Numbered from the stretch's first letter, positions 1 to 7,557 are shown. The stretch: DNA of 20,544 nucleotides from Candidatus Hydrogenedens terephthalaticus JGI OTU-1 (GCA_000493945.1 AWNW01000048.1:1-20544); one strand, 5' to 3'. Notes: generated by a model not told the origin, from the sequence alone. Made by a program: numbers and translations.

Positions 1-127
1 GAAAAGATAACCGAAAGGTTTGACGCGGTTGCACATCTTTAAGCAACGCACTGATGCTAATGGACACGGCAAATGCATCCATTGCAAGAGCCACTGCAAT
101 TCCGGCAAGCACATACGGGTCTAACAT
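1..127 (-). CDS. mntP: Putative manganese efflux pump, MntP family (5' end only)
   Basis: This is the first 42 codons of a gene that runs off the left edge on the minus strand. The start ATG is at 127-125 and the frame is open to base 1. The translation begins MLDPYVLAGIAVALAMDAFA and continues VSISISALL. The hydrophobic first helix carrying A-M-D-A-F-A-V-S is the hallmark of MntP (formerly DUF204/YebN) proteins, inner-membrane exporters of Mn(II) in which this Asp is conserved. The purine-rich stretch before the ATG is a weak ribosome site. The gene is divergent from the Tat-signal gene at 339. I looked in the 128-338 leader for the Mn-sensing yybP-ykoY riboswitch often found upstream of mntP and did not recognise it. 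The family call rests on one helix, so it is probable rather than certain. Confidence 0.72.
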   Translation of the reverse strand, partial: MLDPYVLAGIAVALAMDAFAVSISISALLKDVQPRQTFRLSF

Positions 128-266
128 CTGCTTTTCTCTTTATAAAAAAATTTTTGGATTAAATAATGGCAATAATGATAACCTATTTACAGTGCCATCT
201 AACAAGTTCAACTCGTCCGAAAGGTCTATCTTGAGTTACTTTTCAGACGCCCTTCTTTTTTTAAAG

Positions 267-296
267 TTGGTTTTTAACCAAAATATACAATACAAT
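267..296 (+). promoter_or_regulatory. Possible promoter of the Tat-signal gene, with an embedded inverted repeat
   Basis: TTGGTT (267-272) and TACAAT (291-296) are separated by 18 bp, a sigma70-like arrangement upstream of the gene starting at 339. A perfect 6-3-6 inverted repeat, TTGGTT-TTT-AACCAA (267-281), overlaps the -35 element and could be an operator. The -35 matches consensus only at TTG, so this is tentative. Confidence 0.3.
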
Positions 297-323
297 AGAA
301 ATATATAAAAATTAACAACATCC

Positions 324-330
324 GAGAAGG
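324..330 (+). promoter_or_regulatory. Ribosome binding site deciding the start at 339
   Basis: GAGAAGG lies 8 bases before ATG 339. The next in-frame ATG (408), which would begin directly at the twin-arginine motif, is preceded only by a weak GGAAAAC. The site therefore favours the longer protein with the His/Cys-rich leader. Confidence 0.6.
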
Positions 331-338
331 AATATTTT

Positions 339-1922
339 ATGACACAGGACAACAAACATCAACACCATTCATGCTGTGGCTGTATGCATGACTTAGGAAA
401 ACTTAATATGGCACGGAGAACTTTCCTCGCTGCGGTTGGAGGAACTGCTATCGGTGCAAATGCTATTTTATCAGCAAATGCAGATGCTGCTTCAGCCAGT
501 GCGGCTTCGGAATATTTGAACAAGCCCATTACTTCCGCCAAAAAGAAGCCTCTGGTTGTTCAACCTGTTTTTACATATCATCTATACAAACGACAAGAAC
601 AGGCAAGTTGGCGTCCCTGGGGTGGCTTCCATACAAAAGAAGATGTTCAGAAAGAATGTCAGCAAATAGAAAAAGAACTAGCTGAAATGAAACAAAAGGC
701 GGAATTCCCTCTGGAGATCCTACCGATAATGCCCGTATCTTCCCCTGCAGAAGCGAAGCAAGCACGAGAAGCCAATGCAGATGTAACACTTGTTTATGGA
801 GCCACGGGAGAGATAGATCCTGTCTTCAGTGATAATAAACAACATATCGTTTTTGTTCGTCATCGCTCAGGTCCTGCCTATCTATGGTATGAGATTGTTA
901 GTCCTCGATTTTTAAGGAAAACCGTAGATGAATTAGGAGAACCGCGTCTGGCTCCGCAGGATGTTGTTGTGGATGAATACGCTGATATTTTATGGCGGTT
1001 ACGCTCTTTGTATGCGATAAAGAACACGGTTGGTAGTAAAATTGTTTGTATTGGTGGTCCAGCAGGTTGGGGTGCAGGTGGTCAGAAAGCACCAGAACGG
1101 ACAAAGGAAAAGTTTAAGATGGAATTGATTGATTACCCCTATTCCGAATTAGACAAACGGATAACTTCTGCTCTCAACGACAGCAAACTTCGTGAGCAAG
1201 CAAAAATATGGACAAAACAGTATCTAAATCTACCCAAAACTTCCATGGAAACAGATATACCCTTCCTCGAAAATGCTTTTATACTCACAGAAATATTTGA
1301 GCAAATTATGAATGAATTAGATGCCCCAGCTATTACAGTTAATGAATGTATGACGACTATTATCCCCAAAGCAAAAACAACAGCATGCATGACCTTGAGT
1401 TTAATTAATGACCGTGGTGCAATGGCATTTTGTGAATCCGATTTTGCTGTAATTCCTTCCGGTGTGTTGCTATATTATCTTAGTTCCAAGCCGGTCTTTT
1501 TGCAAGACCCAACCTATCCTCATCATGGTGTTGTAACTATTGCACACTGTACAGCTCCGCGTAAGATGGATGGGACGAACCTTGAACCCGTTCGGATTCT
1601 CACCCATTACGAATCCGATTACGGTGCTGCACCAAAAGTAGATATGCGGGTAGGTGAAACGGTCACTGTGATTGACCCCGATTTTGAGTTCAAAAAGTGG
1701 ATTGGTTTTCGTGGAAAGGTTCAGGCAAATCCATTCCTTGATATTTGCAGGTCTCAGACAGATATCGAAATTGAAGGAGATTGTAACCGTCTGGCAAACG
1801 ATATGGTCGGTTTCCACTGGATGATGTGCTATGGTGATTACCTGAAAGAGACAGGTTATGCACTACGCAAATTAGGTATCGGTTGGTATAATCTTACACA
1901 CGACCGCACCTTAGAGGCATAA
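339..1922 (+). CDS. Tat-exported protein with L-fucose/L-arabinose isomerase-like fold
   Basis: The 527-residue protein has a twin-arginine signal: R26-R27-T-F-L, then an Ala/Gly-rich hydrophobic stretch ending near A-N-A-D-A-A. It should cross the inner membrane folded, through TatBC, whose genes lie at 17662-19076. The C-terminal half resembles the FucI/AraA superfamily. It has L-I-N-D-R-G followed by C-E-S-D-F (the position of the acidic metal ligands in FucI), then a hydrophobic helix, P-V-F-L-Q-D-P, and A-H-C-T-A-P-R, and finally a compact beta domain (GETVTVIDPDFEFKKW). FucI and AraA are cytoplasmic, so an exported member is unlikely to be a standard catabolic isomerase. The unusually long n-region reads QHHSCCGCMHD (C12, C13, C15), which could bind metal. 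No sugar kinase or aldolase genes are adjacent. The gene ends at a strong terminator. The fold assignment is moderate and the function is unknown. Confidence 0.65.
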   Translation: MTQDNKHQHHSCCGCMHDLGKLNMARRTFLAAVGGTAIGANAILSANADAASASAASEYLNKPITSAKKKPLVVQPVFTYHLYKRQEQASWRPWGGFHTKEDVQKECQQIEKELAEMKQKAEFPLEILPIMPVSSPAEAKQAREANADVTLVYGATGEIDPVFSDNKQHIVFVRHRSGPAYLWYEIVSPRFLRKTVDELGEPRLAPQDVVVDEYADILWRLRSLYAIKNTVGSKIVCIGGPAGWGAGGQKAPERTKEKFKMELIDYPYSELDKRITSALNDSKLREQAKIWTKQYLNLPKTSMETDIPFLENAFILTEIFEQIMNELDAPAITVNECMTTIIPKAKTTACMTLSLINDRGAMAFCESDFAVIPSGVLLYYLSSKPVFLQDPTYPHHGVVTIAHCTAPRKMDGTNLEPVRILTHYESDYGAAPKVDMRVGETVTVIDPDFEFKKWIGFRGKVQANPFLDICRSQTDIEIEGDCNRLANDMVGFHWMMCYGDYLKETGYALRKLGIGWYNLTHDRTLEA

Positions 1923-2015
1923 TCATTTGTAGTTACTATTTATATAAATACCAGGTAATTCAGAGACATTATCTTTAAGAACAGTAATATTTAACATTGT
2001 TTCATGACTTCACTT

Positions 2016-2045
2016 AAAAGGGCAATTCGTATGAATTGCCCTTTT
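2016..2045. terminator. Bidirectional intrinsic terminator
   Basis: AAAAGGGCAATTC (2016-2028) pairs perfectly with GAATTGCCCTTTT (2033-2045) around a GTAT loop, giving a 13-bp stem with an A tract on one side and a T tract on the other. It sits between the convergent genes ending at 1922 (plus) and 2215 (minus), so it can terminate both. The rest of 1923-2214 is AT-rich and shows no gene. Confidence 0.88.
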
Positions 2046-2214
2046 ATCAATTACAAGAGTTGTAATTATAAATTCGATATTTTGGTATAAAAATACTGTT
2101 TCTTGTAAGTAAAGATATTACTTTCACTCATAGAATAAGATTAAATACAGTTCTACCCCAAATAGAAATTACATATCATATAAAAAGTAAGGCATCTATG
2201 ATTTAATTAAGGGA

Positions 2215-2496
2215 TTATTCTTCAATCACCGTTTCTTCTTTTGTCTTCTTTGTGGTGCTTTTTTTTGTTTTTTTTTGTTTTTTGTCTAAAGTCTCGGGCA
2301 AGTTGGAATAAAAATATTTGCCCAATTCCAAAAGTGCACCTAACTTAACAATTAATTCATCGTGTAGTTCAATCTGGTATTCGGAAATTTTTCCTAAAAA
2401 ATCTTCCCAGTCATTATGTTCCCATTCGCCTTTTTGTTTTACGACGAATTTGGCTGCCTGTTCAAAAATGTGTTCAACAGAGTATTTTGCTCCCAT
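2215..2496 (-). CDS. Small hypothetical protein with Lys/Thr-rich tail
   Basis: The 93-residue protein is not recognised. It starts MGAKYSVEHIFEQAAKFVVK, continues as a predominantly helical, acidic and aromatic segment (about residues 1-68), and ends in a very Lys/Thr-rich tail (KKQKKTKKSTTKKTK) followed by acidic residues. A good AAGGAG ribosome site precedes the ATG, which supports a real gene. The basic tail suggests nucleic-acid or ribosome binding, but that is inference. The tail is encoded by A-runs of 6, 9 and 8 bases (plus-strand T-runs at 2259-2283), where polymerase or ribosome slippage is possible. The gene is divergent from the PAP2 gene and converges on the terminator at 2016-2045. 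Confidence 0.75.
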   Translation of the reverse strand: MGAKYSVEHIFEQAAKFVVKQKGEWEHNDWEDFLGKISEYQIELHDELIVKLGALLELGKYFYSNLPETLDKKQKKTKKSTTKKTKEETVIEE

Positions 2497-2540
2497 GATT
2501 TACTCCTTATGTTAAAGTTAAAATTAAATTTACAAGTTAT

Positions 2541-2546
2541 ATTATA
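2541..2546 (-). promoter_or_regulatory. Possible -10 element for the small Lys-tailed gene
   Basis: The minus strand reads TATAAT at 2546-2541, about 45 bases before the ATG at 2496. No convincing -35 hexamer lies 16-18 bp upstream in this AT-rich DNA, so the call rests on the -10 alone. Confidence 0.3.
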
Positions 2547-2587
2547 TCATTTGTTAGAATATATAAAAAAATTTTATTTTATAGTAG

Positions 2588-2616
2588 TTGCTATTCTTTT
2601 GTGAAACTAATATAGT
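2588..2616 (+). promoter_or_regulatory. Sigma70-type promoter for the PAP2 gene
   Basis: TTGCTA (2588-2593) and TATAGT (2611-2616) are 17 bp apart, giving a predicted transcript start near 2623 and a leader of about 54 nt. The arrangement closely matches the tatC promoter at 17592-17620. Confidence 0.5.
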
Positions 2617-2664
2617 TTTTAACAAGTCTATTTAACCCCTGTTTTGAAGGATTATTTTGCGAAT

Positions 2665-2670
2665 AGAGGA
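2665..2670 (+). promoter_or_regulatory. Ribosome binding site deciding the start at 2677
   Basis: AGAGGA lies 6 bases before ATG 2677. The longer reading from TTG 2644 has no site at proper spacing and would add 11 residues of no evident role, so 2677 is the likely start. Confidence 0.65.
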
Positions 2671-2676
2671 TTTTTT

Positions 2677-3609
2677 ATGTATCGAGATTTACCCATTTTT
2701 TTGAAGTTATTTTTCTCTCTGGTAATTGTGGTAATCGGTTATCTAATACTTTATGAAATTTTTCTTTTGGGTGCGAAGTTAATTAATGACCCTATTGATG
2801 AGGCGATTTTATTAGCATTGCAGCCTGACCATTATATCCCTGTTTTAGATGAAGTTATGGTGTTTTTGACCCATTTTTCTGTTTACCTATTCTCAATCAC
2901 AGCGATTTCCTGGCAGATAACGAATTTAATTGTTCGAAAGAACAAAACCGCTATAAAAGTTGCTGGATATGTGTGGAAAGTTTTTGCAGTTATTTTAGGG
3001 ATATATCATTTATGTGGATTATGGATTTCATCTCACGGGATATTCTGGTGGCGACCTCACGAATATCAAAGTGTTTTTATTATTTTAAGCATCGTTTCAT
3101 TCCTCATTTTCTGGTTTGGTTCCAAAACATGGGAGAAATGGGATTATTTCGAGCGAAAAAAATGGAGCCGAATTTTCTGGATAACAATTATTAGCGTATT
3201 TTTTACTAATTATTTAGGTGAAGATAATATAAAACGGACTGTTGGTAGACCGCGACCGTTGAATGAGAAATACGAACCCTGGAACAAGCAGGTTCGTGTT
3301 ATAAAGGATGAAGTGGTAAAAGGTTCGCCTTCATATATTTCGGGGCATGCTTCCTCTTTATTTGCTTTACTTACTCCTGCAATATGGGCTGCTCGTAAAA
3401 AGTGGGCAAAAGGGGCACTGGTCTCATGGGCAGGTGTTCATGCTTATACGCGTATCTATACCGCTGCACATTTCCCTTATTGCACCTTAATGGGCTCTTT
3501 ATTTGGATTTCTTATAGGGACACTTACTTATTGGTCGTTCTGGTGGTGTTTAGTGCCTGCTGAGAAAACTCCATTGCCATCTCCCTCGGTAAAGACAAAT
3601 ACTGTATAG
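2677..3609 (+). CDS. PAP2-superfamily membrane phosphatase, atypical third motif
   Basis: From ATG 2677 the protein is 310 residues with about six membrane segments and a C-terminal Pro/Ser-rich tail. The type-2 phosphatidic acid phosphatase signature is visible in order: K186-R-T-V-G-R-P-R193-P194 (KxxxxxxRP), then I-S222-G-H224-A-S (the SGH motif with the proton-donor His), then R259-xxxxx-H265-F-P-Y-C269. The family removes phosphate from lipid carriers such as phosphatidate, PGP or undecaprenyl pyrophosphate at the outer face of the membrane. All core residues are present, but the Asp normally four residues after the nucleophile His is Cys269. That Asp usually orients the His, so activity or substrate may differ. 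The last 86 bp overlap the 3' end of the opposite-strand membrane gene. The substrate cannot be assigned. Confidence 0.82.
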   Translation: MYRDLPIFLKLFFSLVIVVIGYLILYEIFLLGAKLINDPIDEAILLALQPDHYIPVLDEVMVFLTHFSVYLFSITAISWQITNLIVRKNKTAIKVAGYVWKVFAVILGIYHLCGLWISSHGIFWWRPHEYQSVFIILSIVSFLIFWFGSKTWEKWDYFERKKWSRIFWITIISVFFTNYLGEDNIKRTVGRPRPLNEKYEPWNKQVRVIKDEVVKGSPSYISGHASSLFALLTPAIWAARKKWAKGALVSWAGVHAYTRIYTAAHFPYCTLMGSLFGFLIGTLTYWSFWWCLVPAEKTPLPSPSVKTNTV

Positions 3610-4903
3610 ATGAAGTATTCCATTCAAACCGTCTTTGTAGTTTCTCTGGCATTTTTCCCGGGTGTGTTGCCATACTCGCTATAGCAAAGATTACAGCAAG
3701 AATAGGCACTATCAGTAAACTCAATAACACCCATTTATATCCCTGCACAGGTTTTGCACACGAAGGGAAAGTAGGTATAGGGAACTTTTTCTGGATACTC
3801 CAGATACTTAAAAGTATCATCAGGAATAGGAAAAAAGCGTGAATTCTCACAGGAGAGAGGCTTGCTTTAGGTATCATCATCAATATTTGTGTAATCCAGC
3901 CGTTGCTCCATATCGTCCAGAGCCATAAGAATTGCATTTGCCAGTGAGATGTATTTTCGATACGATTTTCCTTGACCCATTTCCAATAAATAATAATAGA
4001 AATTAAAGTGAGAGCAATACCTCGCAACATCACATTAAAATAGGGGTCTAACCAAAGCGTATCACTTCGCACTAAAATGCTGTTTTCCTCGAAGCGTTCC
4101 AGTAAATTGTGAAGGGTAATCAAAGGAACAAAGGAAAGAATGATAAACACTGCTACGATGTAGAAAAAGGGTGAAATATCCATAATCGGACGGTCTTCAT
4201 CATATTCGCGGAAAACAGCGTAAGCAATACCTATTCCCATAACAAAGCCGAAGGAAATTTCCATCACTTTCCACCAATCAAATTCCGGACCTAAAAACCT
4301 TCCTGCAACTTGTAGTAATTCCCCAAACATAAAACCGACAGCACCGGCAAGAAAACCTCTAAGCACCAATCTACATGTTTTATGTTCTTTCTGGATGAAA
4401 TTGATAACAAATAGAGCCACAACGGCACCTAATACTAAAGCCCAATTTTCGACCCGTGGCGGTGTCATTAAAAGTTTAAGGACTTTGATTAAAACAAAAT
4501 AAAAAACCTGAGCACTGATATATAAAGTTATTAGGAAGAAAATCCAGAAGGGCAGGCTTTTTCGTTTATCAGACAAAACCATCCCTAAAATACCCGAACA
4601 AAAAGCCCCCCATAACCCGCCGACTACCGCTAAAGAAAGATAGCCGTAAGTAACATTTAATAAATCAATCCCATGAGTATAGCCAATCAGGATGCCATAA
4701 CTCTGAATACCACCTAAAGACATCCCTAAAGCACCCGCAGCACCTATAATAGGGGCTTTTTCCTGCCAGTATTTTTTACCACTGGCAACAACAATCGCCA
4801 GACCTAAAAGGGCACCGGGAACTAAGGCTCCCTGTTCGCCACCAATTTCACCACGCAAACCCCAACCTAACGCTACAGCCAATCCGACAAAAAGTATATT
4901 CAT
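3524..4903 (-). CDS. Polytopic membrane protein of unknown function
   Basis: The 459-residue integral membrane protein has about 12 hydrophobic segments. The Gly-rich N-terminal part reads ALGWGLRGEIGGEQGALVPG, and related small-residue helices follow (GALGMSLGGIQSYG, VVGGLWGAFCSG), suggesting tightly packed helices as in transporters. I do not recognise the family or a substrate motif. A purine-rich AAAAGGA precedes the ATG. It lies 59 bp downstream of the two-domain repeat protein on the same strand and may be co-transcribed with it. A TATAAT-like sequence in the gap (4936-4931, minus) has no matching -35. The C-terminal soluble tail (about residues 430-459) is encoded in DNA that also encodes the end of the PAP2 protein. 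Confidence 0.8.
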   Translation of the reverse strand: MNILFVGLAVALGWGLRGEIGGEQGALVPGALLGLAIVVASGKKYWQEKAPIIGAAGALGMSLGGIQSYGILIGYTHGIDLLNVTYGYLSLAVVGGLWGAFCSGILGMVLSDKRKSLPFWIFFLITLYISAQVFYFVLIKVLKLLMTPPRVENWALVLGAVVALFVINFIQKEHKTCRLVLRGFLAGAVGFMFGELLQVAGRFLGPEFDWWKVMEISFGFVMGIGIAYAVFREYDEDRPIMDISPFFYIVAVFIILSFVPLITLHNLLERFEENSILVRSDTLWLDPYFNVMLRGIALTLISIIIYWKWVKENRIENTSHWQMQFLWLWTIWSNGWITQILMMIPKASLSPVRIHAFFLFLMILLSIWSIQKKFPIPTFPSCAKPVQGYKWVLLSLLIVPILAVIFAIASMATHPGKMPEKLQRRFEWNTSSIQYLSLPREMAMEFSQQALNTTRTTNK

Positions 4904-4962
4904 CTTTTTTCCTTTTCATAAAACAACTATATTATAAGGTGTTGTAAAACGGTATTTATAAT

Positions 4963-6123
4963 CTAATTTTGTTTGTTTTCAGGAGAAATTTTAGTAATTA
5001 CGCGTTCGGATTGCTGCTGAGGTCCATCGGTATGAAAAATCACCTGCCCTGCTATACTCTTTTCATCCGTGGCTCCATTTTGAGCGGTTACCTGATAGGT
5101 AATGGTAAATGGGAACGGTGGAATAGAGGGCCAGACAAAGTTTAATGTACCTGTATCCCCTTTTTTAGGGGCAATAGGCGGGGCAGGACCATCAATTATT
5201 TGTTCAAACTGAATTTGCGAAGGTAGATTTACAACTAAAGCAAGGGCAGTTACTGGTTTTTGGCCAGAAAAGTTAATCGTGGTTTTCACTTCTAATGGAC
5301 TATTGGGTGTATATTTTTCAGGTGTAATTATCTGCATCAGAGTTATCTTTTCTTCTTCTTTCTTCACTGCTAATGGTTTAGGAGGCGGAGACGAAGGAGG
5401 ATTTTCTGCTGTTGATGGAGCATCGGGTTGCATCTCCTCCGATTTTCCGGATGGGGCTTGGTCTGTTGAAGGAGTGGATGTAGGTGATTGTCCACCAGAA
5501 GGGACGACAGGGGATTTAATTACATCTGTTCGTAATTCGCCTGCATCTGCACGATAGAGGGTTTGTCCCTGAATTTCTACGACATCTTTAAAATCATTGG
5601 GCACCCGCACTCTATATGCAAAGGATGTAGGGAAGGCGGGTATATTAAACCAGGCAAATTCTAAAAGGGGTGTTCTCCCTGGGGGCGGAACTAAATCCGG
5701 TCTTGTCCCTTCAACTACTGTATCAAACGCCCAACCTGCCGGGAGTAATTCCTGAATACCTAATGCACGAATTGTTTTTGCCCCTTCCTTCTCCAGTGTA
5801 ATAGTAATATCTAAAGTACCGCCCGGTTGTGCAGAACCTCCACCCGCAATCTCTCGTGTCATTTTAATGAGTGCATCAGGTTCAGTCAAAGCAGGCTGAA
5901 ATGTTGTTCCTTCGACTTTGAGAGGAGGTGTACGGGGTTGGATTGTTTGTGGCGTTACGGGGGGACGCTTTGGAATATTTGCTGTAGTGGAAGGGGTTGT
6001 TTGAGGCACAGAGGGTCTTGCAGGGGTTGGATTTTTAGATGCTACAAAAATAATATATCCTGCGGAGAAAATTAAAGCAATGATAAGTGTTAAAATAAAA
6101 CCTATAATAGTTGAGCGTTCCAT
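4963..6123 (-). CDS. Membrane-anchored protein with two tandem Ig-like repeat domains
   Basis: The 386-residue protein has an N-terminal anchor or uncleaved signal (about residues 7-28, GFILTLIIALIFSAGYIIF), then a Pro/Thr-rich spacer, domain 1 (about 85-205), a second Pro/Ser spacer, and domain 2 (about 258-375). Both domains follow one pattern: a polar strand with P-G/P-N then L-x-I/V-x-T, K-x-[I/V]-x-A-L, L-P, a hydrophobic strand, a G-x-x-P-P segment, L-x-F-x-W, [I]-P-x-F-P-x-x-[F/I]-x-Y-x-V, and a last strand ending G-Q-x-x-[F/Y]. This beta-sandwich arrangement is common in secreted proteins of environmental bacteria; enzymatic motifs are absent. The soluble part would face the periplasm, so an adhesion or assembly role is plausible. 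The ribosome site is AGAGGT. It is downstream of the aroC-like gene with its own likely promoter at 6177-6204. Confidence 0.78.
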   Translation of the reverse strand: MERSTIIGFILTLIIALIFSAGYIIFVASKNPTPARPSVPQTTPSTTANIPKRPPVTPQTIQPRTPPLKVEGTTFQPALTEPDALIKMTREIAGGGSAQPGGTLDITITLEKEGAKTIRALGIQELLPAGWAFDTVVEGTRPDLVPPPGRTPLLEFAWFNIPAFPTSFAYRVRVPNDFKDVVEIQGQTLYRADAGELRTDVIKSPVVPSGGQSPTSTPSTDQAPSGKSEEMQPDAPSTAENPPSSPPPKPLAVKKEEEKITLMQIITPEKYTPNSPLEVKTTINFSGQKPVTALALVVNLPSQIQFEQIIDGPAPPIAPKKGDTGTLNFVWPSIPPFPFTITYQVTAQNGATDEKSIAGQVIFHTDGPQQQSERVITKISPENKQN

Positions 6124-6176
6124 GTTTTGATACCTCTATATATTAAAAATTAGAAACAAATACCCATCACCCGGGC

Positions 6177-6204
6177 ATTATCATACAAGTATATAAATTT
6201 TCAA
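6177..6204 (-). promoter_or_regulatory. Sigma70-type promoter upstream of the two-domain repeat protein
   Basis: On the minus strand TTGAAA (6204-6199) and GATAAT (6182-6177) are separated by 16 bp, each differing from consensus at one base. The predicted transcript start is near 6170, about 47 nt before ATG 6123. It lies just after the stop of the aroC-like gene and could give the downstream pair independent expression. Confidence 0.5.
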
Positions 6205-6222
6205 TTTGAATATGCGAATTAA

Positions 6223-7557
6223 TCAGCGTATAGAGGTAGATGGGACAAGGGACTGGTATCCATTGTGCATCATCAGATGGTCTAATAGAATACACGCTAA
6301 GAAGGCTTCGGCAACAGGCCAAACGCGAGCCACAATAGTCGGGTCTCTCCGTGTTACCGCTTTGAGTGTTGCATTTTCCAGACTTACTTTATCAATAGTT
6401 TCCTGGTCTTTGGCAATGGTAGGAGTAGGTTTCACAGCAATCCTTGCAATAATAGGTTGTCCTGTAGCAAGTCCACCTGTAATCCCACCTGCGTTATTTG
6501 ATTTAAATATTACTTTCCCATTCTCGGCTCGCATCTGGTCATTGCATTCCGAACCTTTCATATCTTTTACCGCATAACCGGCACCTACTTCGACGGCTTT
6601 TACGGCACCGATACTCAGCATTCTACCTATTTCTCCATCTAATTTACGAAATACGGGTTCTCCCAGTCCTACCGGGACACCGGTTGCAACGACTTCAACC
6701 AGACCTCCGCTGGAATCTCCTTCATCACGAATTTTGATAATTTGTTTTTCCATTTCAAATGCGGCATCCGTATCCGGGCAATTCATAGTAAAATGGATAC
6801 CATATTCTTCGCGGATTTTCTGAAAATCTACAACGGGAGCCTGTTCTCGAATTTCAAGAAGTTTGCGTTCTAATTCTGCAATAACCGCCATCTTATGCAG
6901 GAACCGCATTTCCGGGGTAATTCTTCCTTCTTTGAAAACCCAACGATAAATGGGGTCATAATCCCGACGCACGGCACGGAAGGTATCCACTTTTTTCTTG
7001 GCTTCATCCAGAGGAACATCGCTGGCTTTGACCCCGGCGGCTTCTTTTACATAGGAGAACACTTCAATTCCGTGTTGTTTCAACACTTTTCGTGCGATGG
7101 CTCCTGCGGCGACGATGGTTGATGTATATCTTCCGCTGAAGAAACCGGCACCGACAGCATCATCCCAGATACCATATTTAACAAAAGAGGTATAAGAGGC
7201 ATGACCGGGGCGTGGGGTGCGATTGGTTACCTGATATTGTTCAATGTGTTCCATGTGGCGGTCAACATTGGGGATTAAAATGACCAGAGGCGTTCCATTG
7301 GTATAGCCTGCATTCTGAAAACCCGGCATGGTGTCTGCGGAATTTACTCCACTGTATATAACGGGGACATCGGCTTCACGACGCGGTGATGCCAATTCAC
7401 TTTGTCCGGGCTTACGAGTCAGCAGAGATTCATAAATTTCGCTTTCGGTTAAATAGTAACCTGGTGGGACACCTTGTATAAATGTTGTTAGTCCCTCTTG
7501 ATAACTTCCTCCTGCAACGGAGACCTGAAACATACTACCCAGCGTGCAACCTAACAT
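6223..7557 (-). CDS. Divergent chorismate synthase homologue lacking key catalytic residues
   Basis: The 444-residue protein aligns by eye along the whole of AroC, the FMN-dependent enzyme that converts EPSP to chorismate. Conserved parts are T-R-K-P-G-Q-S, P-R-R-E-A-D, Y-S-G-V, R-P-G-H119-A, V-A-A-G-A-I-A, GDSSGG (280-285), P-V-G-L-G-E-P-V-F, S-N-N-A-G-G-I-T-G-G and K-P-T-P-T-I. However, the invariant GESHG motif is G-G-S-Y19-Q, so the first catalytic His is Tyr. The GGGRSSARET segment reads G-A-G-F-F-S-G-R-Y-T-S-T, losing an Arg and a Glu, and RHDP is R-R-D-P. There is a short insertion near residues 73-86 and a helical insertion of about 65 residues before GDSSGG, against the usual length of 360-390. 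AAGGAG precedes the ATG. It lies 40 bp downstream of the uronate-isomerase-like gene, probably in one operon. It may be a paralogue with a new reaction. The family is secure, but the activity is doubtful. Confidence 0.85.
   Translation of the reverse strand: MLGCTLGSMFQVSVAGGSYQEGLTTFIQGVPPGYYLTESEIYESLLTRKPGQSELASPRREADVPVIYSGVNSADTMPGFQNAGYTNGTPLVILIPNVDRHMEHIEQYQVTNRTPRPGHASYTSFVKYGIWDDAVGAGFFSGRYTSTIVAAGAIARKVLKQHGIEVFSYVKEAAGVKASDVPLDEAKKKVDTFRAVRRDYDPIYRWVFKEGRITPEMRFLHKMAVIAELERKLLEIREQAPVVDFQKIREEYGIHFTMNCPDTDAAFEMEKQIIKIRDEGDSSGGLVEVVATGVPVGLGEPVFRKLDGEIGRMLSIGAVKAVEVGAGYAVKDMKGSECNDQMRAENGKVIFKSNNAGGITGGLATGQPIIARIAVKPTPTIAKDQETIDKVSLENATLKAVTRRDPTIVARVWPVAEAFLACILLDHLMMHNGYQSLVPSTSIR

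Noticed and set aside
54..308. Plus-strand 84-codon open frame
   Set aside because: It is antisense to the mntP start and runs into AT-rich promoter DNA; no ribosome site and no recognisable protein.
128..338. Manganese riboswitch (yybP-ykoY) in the mntP leader
   Set aside because: On the minus strand I see a short AACTC/GAGTT stem but not the conserved internal loops of the family. A covariance-model search would be decisive.
2644..2676. TTG start at 2644 for the PAP2 protein
   Set aside because: There is no correctly spaced ribosome site; AGAGGA sits 6 bases before ATG 2677.
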